Positions 38,034 through 44,671 of a stretch of DNA of 64,000 nt are shown piece by piece (position 1 is the first letter of the stretch; every line of letters begins with the position of its first letter). The stretch comes from an uncultured Duncaniella sp. (GTDB lineage Bacteria > Bacteroidota > Bacteroidia > Bacteroidales > Muribaculaceae), in NCBI GenBank assembly GCA_910578515.1, contig CAJTQR010000003.1, positions 248,001-312,000 on the forward strand. Direction: 5' to 3'. The notes beneath the pieces are model-generated. The model was not told where the DNA came from and ran no database searches. It saw only the letters and a list, made by a program, of their open reading frames with translations. The translations under genes and the position numbers were made by a program.

Positions 38034-38651
38034 ATGTGGATTGAACAGCCACCGCTATTTTACAGATTACTTTTCCCTGAAGCCCTCTGGCGCATAAAGC
38101 GCCGGGGGCGGAAAGTGGTCTATCTGACTTTCGATGATGGTCCTATTCCTGAGGAGACCCCATGGGTTCTTGACCTGCTTGACAAGCATGGCATCAAGGC
38201 GACTTTCTTCATGGTGGGTGATAATGTACGCAAATATCCCGAACTGTTTGAAGAGGTGAAGAGACGCGGACATTCCTATGGCAACCACACCATGCACCAT
38301 CTGCAGGGTATCAAGGAGAATGCTGCGACTTATTTCCGTGATATCACCGAGGCGGCGGGATTGATTGATTCGTCCCTTTTCCGTCCTCCCCACGGGATTA
38401 TTTCTCCCATCCAGGCTAAGTTGATTAAGCGTCATTACAACATTGTGATGTACGACCTCATTACCCGCGACTACTCCAAGCGAATCAATGGTGAGAGAGT
38501 GCTGGATAACGTGAAGCGCTATGCCCGAAACGGCTCTATAATAGTGTTTCATGACTCTATCAAGGCTCACACCAACATGCGCTATGCCCTCCCGCGAGCC
38601 ATAGAGTGGCTCAAGGAACAGGGATACGAGTTCGAGCCTCTGCCTATGTAG
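38034..38651 (+). CDS. Polysaccharide deacetylase (CE4, NodB homology)
   Basis: 205 residues. Metal-dependent de-N-acetylation of a GlcNAc-type polymer. VVYLTFDDGPIPE carries the catalytic and metal Asp, GNHTMHH the two metal His, and FRPPHGI the active-site groove residues. It has no signal peptide, so it may act in the cytoplasm or use an N-terminal anchor (PLFYRLLFPEALWRI). The gene starts 11 bases after the DUF2723 gene. Confidence 0.9.
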   Translation: MWIEQPPLFYRLLFPEALWRIKRRGRKVVYLTFDDGPIPEETPWVLDLLDKHGIKATFFMVGDNVRKYPELFEEVKRRGHSYGNHTMHHLQGIKENAATYFRDITEAAGLIDSSLFRPPHGIISPIQAKLIKRHYNIVMYDLITRDYSKRINGERVLDNVKRYARNGSIIVFHDSIKAHTNMRYALPRAIEWLKEQGYEFEPLPM

Positions 38652-38711
38652 TATTACTCTTGTTGTATTCCTCTCTTGATTGTAGCATCTCCTTTAATTC
38701 ATCTGCGCGGC

Positions 38712-39752
38712 ATGAATCTGACTTCTGAAATGATTAAGGAGCGGTTGGCTCTTGCCGGGGTTTATGCCTCGGGGATAGCTGCCGTGGCTCCTGTGGATGA
38801 GGTGGAGGTGCATCGTTACGCCCGATGGATTTCTGATGGGATGAATTCAGGCATGGAGTATATGGCTAACCATGCCGACTTGCGGCGCGACCCTTCGCTG
38901 CTCCTGCCTGGGGCTGTGAGCCTGATTTCATGTGCTTTCAATTATTATCATCCCCTCACGTGGAGGCACAGTCTGCGTTGGGCGAGGTATGCATTGGGGC
39001 GCGACTACCATGAGGTGGTGCGCGAGCGTCTTCAGGGTGTTGCCTCCTGGCTCACATCCGAGACCGGTGCTGAATGCCGGGTTTGTGTCGACACTGCGCC
39101 TCTGCGCGAACGCTACTGGGCGGTGCAGGCGGGTGTGGGTTTCGTGGGGCTTAACAATCAGCTGATTATTCCGGGCGCCGGGTCGCATTTCTTCCTTGGA
39201 GAAATCCTGACCACGCTTCCTCTCGTCCCTGACTCACCTTGCCGGCTTGATTGTGGCAGTTGTGGCAAATGCCTGAAAGCATGCCCCGGGAAAGCTATAA
39301 TTCCCTATTCCGGTGTGACGGACTCCGATTGTGCCCGGTCGCAATCCTTTATTGACTCCTCGCGTTGTCTTTCATATCTCACCATAGAGCACCGAGGGGA
39401 TTTTCCCGAAGGTAGCCCCCGACTCGGTAGCCATATCTACGGATGCGATGTGTGTCAGGAAGTATGCCCGCATAATTCCAACCCACCTGTCACTGATATT
39501 CCGGAGTTCATACCGCGGGCCGAGATTGTGGCTTTGGACCGGGAGGCTATTTCAGGTATGTCGCAGCAGGAATTCTCGCGCATATTCACTCATTCGGCTG
39601 TCAAAAGGACCAAACTCGCCGGACTCCAACGCAACAACCGAGCAGTCAACCCGCAGGCTGATGTTTCCGCTCCGCAGGTTGATGATTCCACTCCGCAGGA
39701 GCCGAGGTTTGATATCGACCCCTCCGTAACATCCCCTGTCGGAAAAATTTAG
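38712..39752 (+). CDS. queG: Epoxyqueuosine reductase
   Basis: About 346 residues when started at the ATG at 38712 (MNLTSEMIKER); an upstream TTG at 38676 is not needed. Cobalamin-dependent last step of queuosine biosynthesis in tRNA. It carries two 4Fe-4S motifs, CGSCGKCLKACPGKAI and CDVCQEVCPHN, plus DTAPLRERYWAVQAGVGFVG. The C-terminal tail (residues 310-346) has a short imperfect repeat around PQADVSAPQVDDSTPQ and looks variable. Confidence 0.93.
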   Translation: MNLTSEMIKERLALAGVYASGIAAVAPVDEVEVHRYARWISDGMNSGMEYMANHADLRRDPSLLLPGAVSLISCAFNYYHPLTWRHSLRWARYALGRDYHEVVRERLQGVASWLTSETGAECRVCVDTAPLRERYWAVQAGVGFVGLNNQLIIPGAGSHFFLGEILTTLPLVPDSPCRLDCGSCGKCLKACPGKAIIPYSGVTDSDCARSQSFIDSSRCLSYLTIEHRGDFPEGSPRLGSHIYGCDVCQEVCPHNSNPPVTDIPEFIPRAEIVALDREAISGMSQQEFSRIFTHSAVKRTKLAGLQRNNRAVNPQADVSAPQVDDSTPQEPRFDIDPSVTSPVGKI

Positions 39753-39826
39753 ATAAGCTCAGTACATTATATTGGAAAAATTATTTTGTAAATTTGTTGT
39801 AAACCATCTCTTAGTTAGCTGAAATT

Positions 39827-40369
39827 ATGATTGACGAAATTCTGAAACATAACCGTGAGTTTGTGGAGAGCGGTGCCTATAAGCAGTATCAGACTTCCAA
39901 GTACCCCGACAAACGTATCGCCATAGTGACCTGTATGGATACACGGTTGACCCATCTGCTCCCTGCGGCATTAGGAATCAAGAACGGCGACGTGAAAATG
40001 ATAAAGAATGCGGGAGGTACCATTACCAATCCGTTTGACTCCACCGTGAGGTCGCTTCTGGTGGCGATTTATGAGCTTGGTGTGAATGAAATCATGATAA
40101 TCGGTCACACAAACTGCGGTGTTCAGGGTATGAATGCCCATGAGATGCTCGAACTGATGCGCAGCCGAGGTATTGATGAGGAGCATATATCACTTATGCG
40201 TCATTGTGGCATTGACCTTGACAGCTGGCTGCATGGTTTCGACGATACCGAAGCGGCTGTGCATGAGACAGTGGATTTGGTTAAGAATCATCCGCTCGTT
40301 CCTCACGATATTTCGGTGTGCGGATTTATCATTGACTCTGTGACAGGTGCGCTCACACGCCTTGAGTAA
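39827..40369 (+). CDS. Beta-carbonic anhydrase-like protein
   Basis: 180 residues. Zinc site Cys-x-Asp-x-Arg in VTCMDTRL (about residue 37) and His-x-x-Cys in IIGHTNCGVQGM (about 93). Hydrates CO2 to bicarbonate. Short relatives of this kind, about 180 residues, are common in Firmicutes and Bacteroidetes. It lies 4 bases upstream of the tatD-like ATG, so the two are co-transcribed. Confidence 0.88.
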   Translation: MIDEILKHNREFVESGAYKQYQTSKYPDKRIAIVTCMDTRLTHLLPAALGIKNGDVKMIKNAGGTITNPFDSTVRSLLVAIYELGVNEIMIIGHTNCGVQGMNAHEMLELMRSRGIDEEHISLMRHCGIDLDSWLHGFDDTEAAVHETVDLVKNHPLVPHDISVCGFIIDSVTGALTRLE

Positions 40370-40373
40370 TGCA

Positions 40374-40937
40374 ATGACGTTTGACTGGCACACTCATCGG
40401 CTTAGCAGGAATGCTGTGGTCGACATTGACCCTACGGGGCTTGATGCGGCGAGGCTGCGCGGATTGATGCCTGCGGGAAAAGGGTATCTTTTCTCCGTGG
40501 GGATTCATCCGTGGAATGTCGGCGTGTGCTCAGTGCGCGACCTGTTGACTGTAAGGGCGATTGCGGCGGCTCATGATGTTGTGGCTATAGGTGAGGTCGG
40601 GTTGGATACATCCAAGGGGAGCCCTGATGACCTCTCACGACAGATTGAAGTGCTGAAATATCATGTGGAGGTGAGCGAGACGTTAGGTAAGCCTCTGATA
40701 CTCCATATCGTGCGTCGCTTTCCTGAAATCATACGCCTAAAAAAAGAATTGAAACCGAAACAACGATGGATAATCCACGGTTTCCGTGGCAAACCTGAAC
40801 TGGTAAAAGAACTCCTGCGCCACGGCTTCTATCTCTCGTTCGGTAGAAAATATAATGCCGCTTCTCTCGAGCTCACTCCCCCCGACCGCCGCCTCTTCGA
40901 AACCGACACACCTCCAGACAAAAAATGTCGAAAGTGA
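40374..40937 (+). CDS. TatD-family hydrolase, apparently truncated at the 3' end
   Basis: About 187 residues from the ATG at 40374 (MTFDWHTHR). Metal-dependent hydrolase/nuclease fold: HTH metal pair at the N-terminus, SVGIHPWNV, AIGEVGLDTS, LILHIVRR, and RLFETDTPPD at the very end. TatD proteins normally continue 30 or more residues past the ETD motif; here the frame stops after DKKCRK. The AT-rich mobile island starts immediately after, so the gene end was probably lost or displaced when the island inserted (inference). The catalytic core is otherwise complete. Confidence 0.75.
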   Translation: MTFDWHTHRLSRNAVVDIDPTGLDAARLRGLMPAGKGYLFSVGIHPWNVGVCSVRDLLTVRAIAAAHDVVAIGEVGLDTSKGSPDDLSRQIEVLKYHVEVSETLGKPLILHIVRRFPEIIRLKKELKPKQRWIIHGFRGKPELVKELLRHGFYLSFGRKYNAASLELTPPDRRLFETDTPPDKKCRK

Positions 40938-41037
40938 GTCTGGTTGCGGAGCCTCTTAATGGCTGTTTTTCTCATGAATTTGGATGGATTTCGTGCTTTG
41001 CCTTGTTTTTTAAATAGATTTGCATTCGGATTTTTTG

Positions 41038-41046
41038 TAATTTTGC
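41038..41046 (+). promoter_or_regulatory. -7 box almost touching the methyltransferase start
   Basis: TAATTTTGC lies only three bases before the ATG at 41050. If it is used, transcription starts at or next to the ATG and the mRNA is leaderless; no purine-rich ribosome-binding sequence is visible either. A TTTG at 41019-41022 is 15 bases upstream. Confidence 0.4.
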
Positions 41047-41049
41047 GCT

Positions 41050-42087
41050 ATGGCAAACACGAATTTACAGGGCGCAAAGAACGCTAAAAATGATGAGTTC
41101 TATACTCAATACTACGATATTGAACGCGAGATAAACGCTTATCTTGAGTTTAATCCCGATGTGTTCAGAGACAAGACAGTCCTTTTGCCATGCGATGACC
41201 CGGAATGGAGTAACTTCACCCTATACTTTGCCCAGCATTTTCAAACACTTGGATTGAAGAAACTCATTTCCACAAGTTACGCCCCGGAAAGCAAGCGGTT
41301 CAAAACGCCTTACCAACCATCATTATTTGAACAGGAGGCTCCACAATTTGACCCCTCAAAAACATCTATTCGTGGGAAGATATTCGTGCTTGACCACGAC
41401 ATAGACGGTGATGGTAGGATTGATTTCCATGATTTGCAGTGGGAATATCTTGAAGGGGACGGTGATTTCCGCAGTGCTGAAATCTGCAAGCTTCGTGATG
41501 AAGCCGACATTATAGTTACTAATCCTCCATTCTCCCTTTTCAGAGAGTTTCTAGCGTGGATTGTAGAAGCTGACAAAAAATTCATTATCATTGGTAACAT
41601 GAATGCTATCACATATAAGGAAGTGTTTCCTCTGATAATGAAAAATGAAATTTGGCTTGGCAATGGCTTTCATCATGGTAATGCTTATTTTCGACCTGTT
41701 GGTGAAAGAGAATATGCAAACGGCGTAAAAGATGACACGACTGGTCTTGTTAAATTTAGAAACTGTTGTTGGTTTACAAATATTGACCATGGTCGCCGCC
41801 ACCAACCTCTTTCTCTCATGACTATGGAGGAAAATATCATGTACTCCAAGCATAAGGAGATTAGAGGAAAAGGTTATCTCCATTATGATAATTACGATGC
41901 AATAGAGGTTCCATATACTGATGCGATTCCATCAGACTATGACGGTGTTATGGGAGTTCCTATATCTTTTCTTGATAAATATTGCCCCGACCAATTTGAA
42001 ATCTTAGGGATAACAAATAGAGGAAATGAATATGGGCTTAAACAAAAGAATACGACATATCGTAGACTCCATTATATGCTGATTTAA
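41050..42087 (+). CDS. EcoRI-family adenine-specific DNA methyltransferase, with switchable 3' end
   Basis: 345 residues as read. N6-adenine methyltransferase of the M.EcoRI family: opening NAKNDEFYTQYYDIERE, the family element LLPCDDPEWSNFTLYFAQHF (about 44-62), and catalytic motif IV NPPF (residues 158-161). Residues 1-316 are constant. From Glu317 (E-I-L-G) the sequence belongs to an exchangeable cassette, because the same DNA core occurs inverted three times downstream at 42365, 42541 and 42686. The cassette now in place ends early at 42085-42087, and a good family-like ending lies in another frame up to 42164. The protein shown is therefore probably C-terminally damaged. Recognition sequence unknown. 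Confidence 0.88.
   Translation: MANTNLQGAKNAKNDEFYTQYYDIEREINAYLEFNPDVFRDKTVLLPCDDPEWSNFTLYFAQHFQTLGLKKLISTSYAPESKRFKTPYQPSLFEQEAPQFDPSKTSIRGKIFVLDHDIDGDGRIDFHDLQWEYLEGDGDFRSAEICKLRDEADIIVTNPPFSLFREFLAWIVEADKKFIIIGNMNAITYKEVFPLIMKNEIWLGNGFHHGNAYFRPVGEREYANGVKDDTTGLVKFRNCCWFTNIDHGRRHQPLSLMTMEENIMYSKHKEIRGKGYLHYDNYDAIEVPYTDAIPSDYDGVMGVPISFLDKYCPDQFEILGITNRGNEYGLKQKNTTYRRLHYMLI
41994..42017 (+). repeat. Recombination-site candidate, expressed copy
   Basis: Core TTGAAATCTTAGG at 41996-42008, inside the methyltransferase codons for E-I-L-G. The identity with the copy at 42356-42379 extends to 24 bases. It is the only copy in plus orientation. Confidence 0.85.
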
Positions 42088-42164
42088 ACCGTTGTGGTGC
42101 GATTATAGTGGGAGACTATTTGAAATCAACTTATGCCAGATTACTTATTCGGATGATTGTATAA
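42078..42164 (+). pseudogene. Out-of-frame remainder of the expressed methyltransferase cassette
   Basis: Read from 42078, the frame encodes ADLNRCGAIIVGDYLKSTYA followed by RLLIRMIV and a stop at 42162-42164. The ending YARLLIR matches the endings of the three silent cassettes (YARVLVR, YARVLIK, YKRVFIR). It is one base out of register with the open frame, so a single-base loss near 42070-42077 (for example TATTAT to TATAT) would explain the early stop. Restored, the protein would be about 371 residues. Confidence 0.7.
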
Positions 42165-42377
42165 ATCGCACTAAAACTCTGGCGTATACTTGAGTATAGA
42201 ATTTCTCCTCCACGATATAATAAGTCTCTGATGTAGGCGGCTGACTATGGCAGATTGTGGCTCCATCATTTAGTTTTGAGACTCGGCTTTCTTTACCGTC
42301 TTTGTTAACTTGAATTTGCTCTGGATAAGTTTTATAAGCCCCTCCAAACCATGTCTTTGTTATCCCTAAGATTTCAA
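42145..42377 (-). pseudogene. Silent methyltransferase 3'-end cassette A
   Basis: On the minus strand from the core site at 42377-42365 the frame E-I-L-G-I-T-K-T-W-F continues for about 76 codons to TAA at 42145, ending VYARVLVRFIQSSE. It aligns with the C-terminal end of the neighbouring methyltransferase but has no N-terminal part and no start of its own beyond a chance ATG (42384) formed at the junction. Inversion between the sites at 41996 and 42365 would fuse it in frame and give a 392-residue enzyme. Its 3' end overlaps that of the expressed cassette by 20 bases, tail to tail. Confidence 0.8.
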
Positions 42378-42379
42378 AT
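42356..42379 (-). repeat. Recombination-site candidate, cassette A
   Basis: Inverted copy of the 24-base sequence at 41994-42017; the 13-base core is at 42365-42377. The loop between the two copies is the segment that would invert. Confidence 0.85.
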
Positions 42380-42380
42380 C

Positions 42381-42553
42381 TCATTGTATCTTTTTGATTA
42401 GAACTCTTGCGTAAGGTTTCTGAGGAATGCCATTTTCCATATAATAGAGCTGTCCGTCACGGAGACTTGGGTTTAATTCTTTCAATTTGCGAGGGTATGG
42501 TTGTAATCCCAACTCCTTGCCGGAATCGCCTTGTGTCTGACCTAAGATTTCAA
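42381..42553 (-). pseudogene. Silent methyltransferase 3'-end cassette B
   Basis: Minus-strand frame E-I-L-G-Q-T-Q-G-D-S running 56 codons from 42551 to TGA at 42383-42381, ending KPYARVLIKKIQ. It has no start codon or promoter. Its stop codon lies just before the site of cassette A, so the cassettes are packed head to tail. Joining at the core would give a 372-residue methyltransferase with a C-terminus different from those of cassettes A and C. Confidence 0.8.
42541..42553 (-). repeat. Recombination-site candidate, cassette B
   Basis: Inverted exact copy of the 13-base core TTGAAATCTTAGG. The identity with the cassette C copy extends two bases upstream (AG). Confidence 0.82.
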
Positions 42554-42698
42554 CTGACATCAGTTAAAGTTTTTCGTATAAACACCCTCTTATATACTTT
42601 TTGATTGAAAACGGTCGCCTGTGATATGCTGGACTTCTCATTCCAAATTCCATTGGAAAATCCTTTTCCCTCGCTTTCTGTAGCGCCTAAGATTTCAA
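42550..42698 (-). pseudogene. Silent methyltransferase 3'-end cassette C
   Basis: Minus-strand frame E-I-L-G-A-T-E-S-E-G for 48 codons from 42696, ending VYKRVFIRKTLTDVS. Its TGA stop is formed inside the core site of cassette B (TTGAAA). The ending resembles the usual terminal beta-strand of EcoRI-family methyltransferases. Fusion at the core would give 364 residues. It is the outermost cassette; the promoter of the toxin-antitoxin pair begins less than 30 bases beyond it. Confidence 0.8.
42686..42698 (-). repeat. Recombination-site candidate, cassette C
   Basis: Inverted exact copy of the core TTGAAATCTTAGG; outer boundary of the candidate invertible array. Confidence 0.82.
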
Positions 42699-42717
42699 CT
42701 ATCAAATCATTCGCGTG

Positions 42718-42735
42718 ATTATCAAATTTGATAAT
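42718..42735. promoter_or_regulatory. Palindromic operator candidate for HigA
   Basis: ATTATCAAATTTGATAAT is a perfect 18-base palindrome that overlaps the -33 box of the higBA promoter. Antitoxins of the HigA type repress their own operon through such palindromes. Confidence 0.65.
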
Positions 42736-42759
42736 TTGAAAAACTTTCGCTAACTTTGC
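42727..42759 (+). promoter_or_regulatory. Promoter of the higBA pair
   Basis: TTTG at 42727-42730, 20 bases, then TAACTTTGC at 42751-42759. The start of transcription would fall about 15 bases before the toxin ATG. Confidence 0.75.
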
Positions 42760-42782
42760 GACGTTGCTAATAAGGACATTAT

Positions 42783-43085
42783 ATGATAGTCACCTACGAA
42801 GAGGAATACCTGCGCCAACTGTACGAAGATGGCAAGTGTAAGGACAAGAAACACCGCTATCAGCCGGACATTGTGCGCCGCTACCAAAAGGCAATAAGCT
42901 TTTTGATTTTTGCTGAACGAATTGAAGATTTATGGAAACAAAAATCTTTAAATTATGAAGTCCTCTCAGGCGAAAAGGCTGGACGTTCTTCAATCCGCGT
43001 TAATGACAAGTATCGGATTGAGTTTACTGTACAGATTAACGACAACGAGCCAATTCTGACTATCTGCAATGTCGTAGAATTATAA
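42783..43085 (+). CDS. higB: HigB-like toxin (RelE superfamily mRNA interferase)
   Basis: 100 residues, typical of HigB toxins that cut mRNA on the ribosome. The C-terminal part GRSSIRVNDKYRIEFTVQ matches the RelE/HigB core, in which the basic residues and the R-V-N-D-x-Y-R-I strand take part in catalysis. N-terminal region YLRQLYEDGKCKDKKHRY. The toxin gene precedes the antitoxin gene, the order characteristic of HigBA. The pair would help keep the restriction-modification island in the chromosome. Confidence 0.88.
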   Translation: MIVTYEEEYLRQLYEDGKCKDKKHRYQPDIVRRYQKAISFLIFAERIEDLWKQKSLNYEVLSGEKAGRSSIRVNDKYRIEFTVQINDNEPILTICNVVEL

Positions 43086-43097
43086 ATAAGCACAGAT

Positions 43098-43442
43098 ATG
43101 ATAACACTTCCTGGAGTCGATTCCAAAATGATAGCAAACAATCTTACCCCCAGTAAGCCAGTTCATCCTGGAGAATTGATTAAGGATGAAATTGAATATC
43201 GGGGTATTCCGCAAAAAGAATTTGCCGCTGAGATTGGGATGCCTGCATCAGTCTTGAATGCGGTGCTCAATGGTAAACGTGCGGTAACAACTGAATATGC
43301 TCTTCTCTTTGAAGCTGCATTAGGTGTCGATGCTAATATCTGGCTTAGAATGCAGACTGCCTATAATATGCAGATTGCCAAATCCAACCCATCGTTTATG
43401 GCTCGCATTAACCGCATCCGCAATGTGGCTGCATTTCTTTGA
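43098..43442 (+). CDS. higA: HigA-like antitoxin (XRE HTH)
   Basis: 114 residues. HTH of the HigA class: [40 protein letters not shown], and [18 protein letters not shown], a motif almost diagnostic of HigA antitoxins. It begins 12 bases after the toxin stop. It should bind the palindrome at 42718-42735. The stop is 5 bases before the ATG of the DUF262-HNH gene, so the nuclease is probably on the same transcript. Confidence 0.9.
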   Translation: MITLPGVDSKMIANNLTPSKPVHPGELIKDEIEYRGIPQKEFAAEIGMPASVLNAVLNGKRAVTTEYALLFEAALGVDANIWLRMQTAYNMQIAKSNPSFMARINRIRNVAAFL

Positions 43443-43447
43443 TTCTT

Positions 43448-44611
43448 ATGGAAACTACACTTCATACCGAATGGACTATAGCCGATATCTGCGATGGCTT
43501 TGTGTATAATGAATTGGAGGGAAAAGGGCTGTTTGGAATGGGAGGTCGTCTCACCATTCAGCCTGAATACCAACGCAATTATATTTATGCTGATGGCAAG
43601 AAAGATGTAGCGGTCATAGATTCAGTTCTGAAGGGTTATCCACTTGGAGTCATTTATTTCAACCGAATTGCTGACGGTCGGTTTGAGGTCCTCGACGGAC
43701 AACAGAGAATCACCTCATTAGGTCGCTTTTACAATGGCAAGCTTGGCATCAAGGACGCATCAGGTCTGCCCCAAAGCATTGGGAGTCTGCCAAAGGAGCT
43801 GCGTGAGAAATTTCTAAAAGCGCCTTTACTAATATATGAATGTGAGGGAACGGAAACGGAAATTAAAGAGTGGTTCAAAACTATCAATATTGCTGGTGTG
43901 CCACTCAATCATCAGGAGCTACTGAATGCGGTGTATTCAGGTCCGTTTGTCACTGCAGCAAAAGAAGTGTTCAGCAATTCACAACGGAGTGAAGTGCAAA
44001 AGTGGAGTGCGTATGTGTCCGGTGCTGTCAATCGTCAGGATTTCCTCGCCACTGCCCTTGCTTGGGTGAGCAAAGATGAAGTCGAAGAATATATGAAAGA
44101 CCACCGCTATAACGGTGACATAGCTGAACTGACAAACTATTTTAACAGCGTAATTGATTGGGTTAAAACCGTATTTCCACTGGTAGAAAGTGAAATGCGT
44201 GGCTTGCCTTGGGGTGAATTATATGAAAAATATCATAACAAACCATATAATCCCGGCAACATGGCAAATCGTGTAAAGGAACTGTATGCCGACCCGTATG
44301 TAAAGAATCGCAAGGGAATATTTGAGTTTCTTCTCGGAGGGGAGACTGACACAAAGCTTCTTGATATCCGCATATTCGATGATGCTACAAAAAAATCTAC
44401 TTATGTACGGCAATCAGAAGACGCAAAGAAGCACAACAAGTCAAATTGCCCATACTGTGCGATTGGACACGATGCCAATGCAAAGAAGATATGGCTCTTG
44501 AAAGATATGGATGCCGACCATGTGACAGCATGGAGTAAGGGCGGTGCCACTACCCCTGAAAACTGCCAAATGCTCTGTAAACATCACAACCGGGCAAAAG
44601 GCAACCGCTGA
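43448..44611 (+). CDS. DUF262 / HNH nuclease (GmrSD-like, probable restriction component)
   Basis: About 387 residues from the ATG at 43448 (a TTG at 43439 overlaps higA and is not preferred). The N-terminal DUF262 domain has [11 protein letters not shown] and [14 protein letters not shown] (about residues 80-95), the ParB/Srx-like nucleotide-binding signature of GmrS-type proteins. A C-terminal HNH nuclease follows: a zinc pair CPYC (about 334), [13 protein letters not shown] (about 355) and [12 protein letters not shown]. Such fusions restrict foreign DNA, often modified DNA. Next to a methyltransferase of variable C-terminus, it may recognise or be blocked by the methylation pattern (inference). 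Confidence 0.85.
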   Translation: METTLHTEWTIADICDGFVYNELEGKGLFGMGGRLTIQPEYQRNYIYADGKKDVAVIDSVLKGYPLGVIYFNRIADGRFEVLDGQQRITSLGRFYNGKLGIKDASGLPQSIGSLPKELREKFLKAPLLIYECEGTETEIKEWFKTINIAGVPLNHQELLNAVYSGPFVTAAKEVFSNSQRSEVQKWSAYVSGAVNRQDFLATALAWVSKDEVEEYMKDHRYNGDIAELTNYFNSVIDWVKTVFPLVESEMRGLPWGELYEKYHNKPYNPGNMANRVKELYADPYVKNRKGIFEFLLGGETDTKLLDIRIFDDATKKSTYVRQSEDAKKHNKSNCPYCAIGHDANAKKIWLLKDMDADHVTAWSKGGATTPENCQMLCKHHNRAKGNR

Positions 44612-44635
44612 CATTTACTACATATTGAAAAATTG

Positions 44636-44643
44636 TATATTTG
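44636..44643 (+). promoter_or_regulatory. Possible promoter of the recombinase gene (-7 box)
   Basis: TATATTTG, with a weak TTTA 18 bases upstream. It lies about 30 bases before the recombinase ATG and could give that gene its own transcript. Confidence 0.4.
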
Positions 44644-44671
44644 GGGAGTTATTAACTTACCCCCTCTTTTT

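Noticed and set aside
42145..42384. Minus-strand ORF of 79 codons as an independent small gene
   Set aside because: Its ATG is created at the cassette junction, it has no promoter, and its sequence is the C-terminal part of the adjacent methyltransferase family; it is treated as silent cassette A.
42407..42604. Plus-strand ORF of 65 codons
   Set aside because: It is the antisense of silent cassettes B and C, which encode family-like methyltransferase endings on the minus strand.
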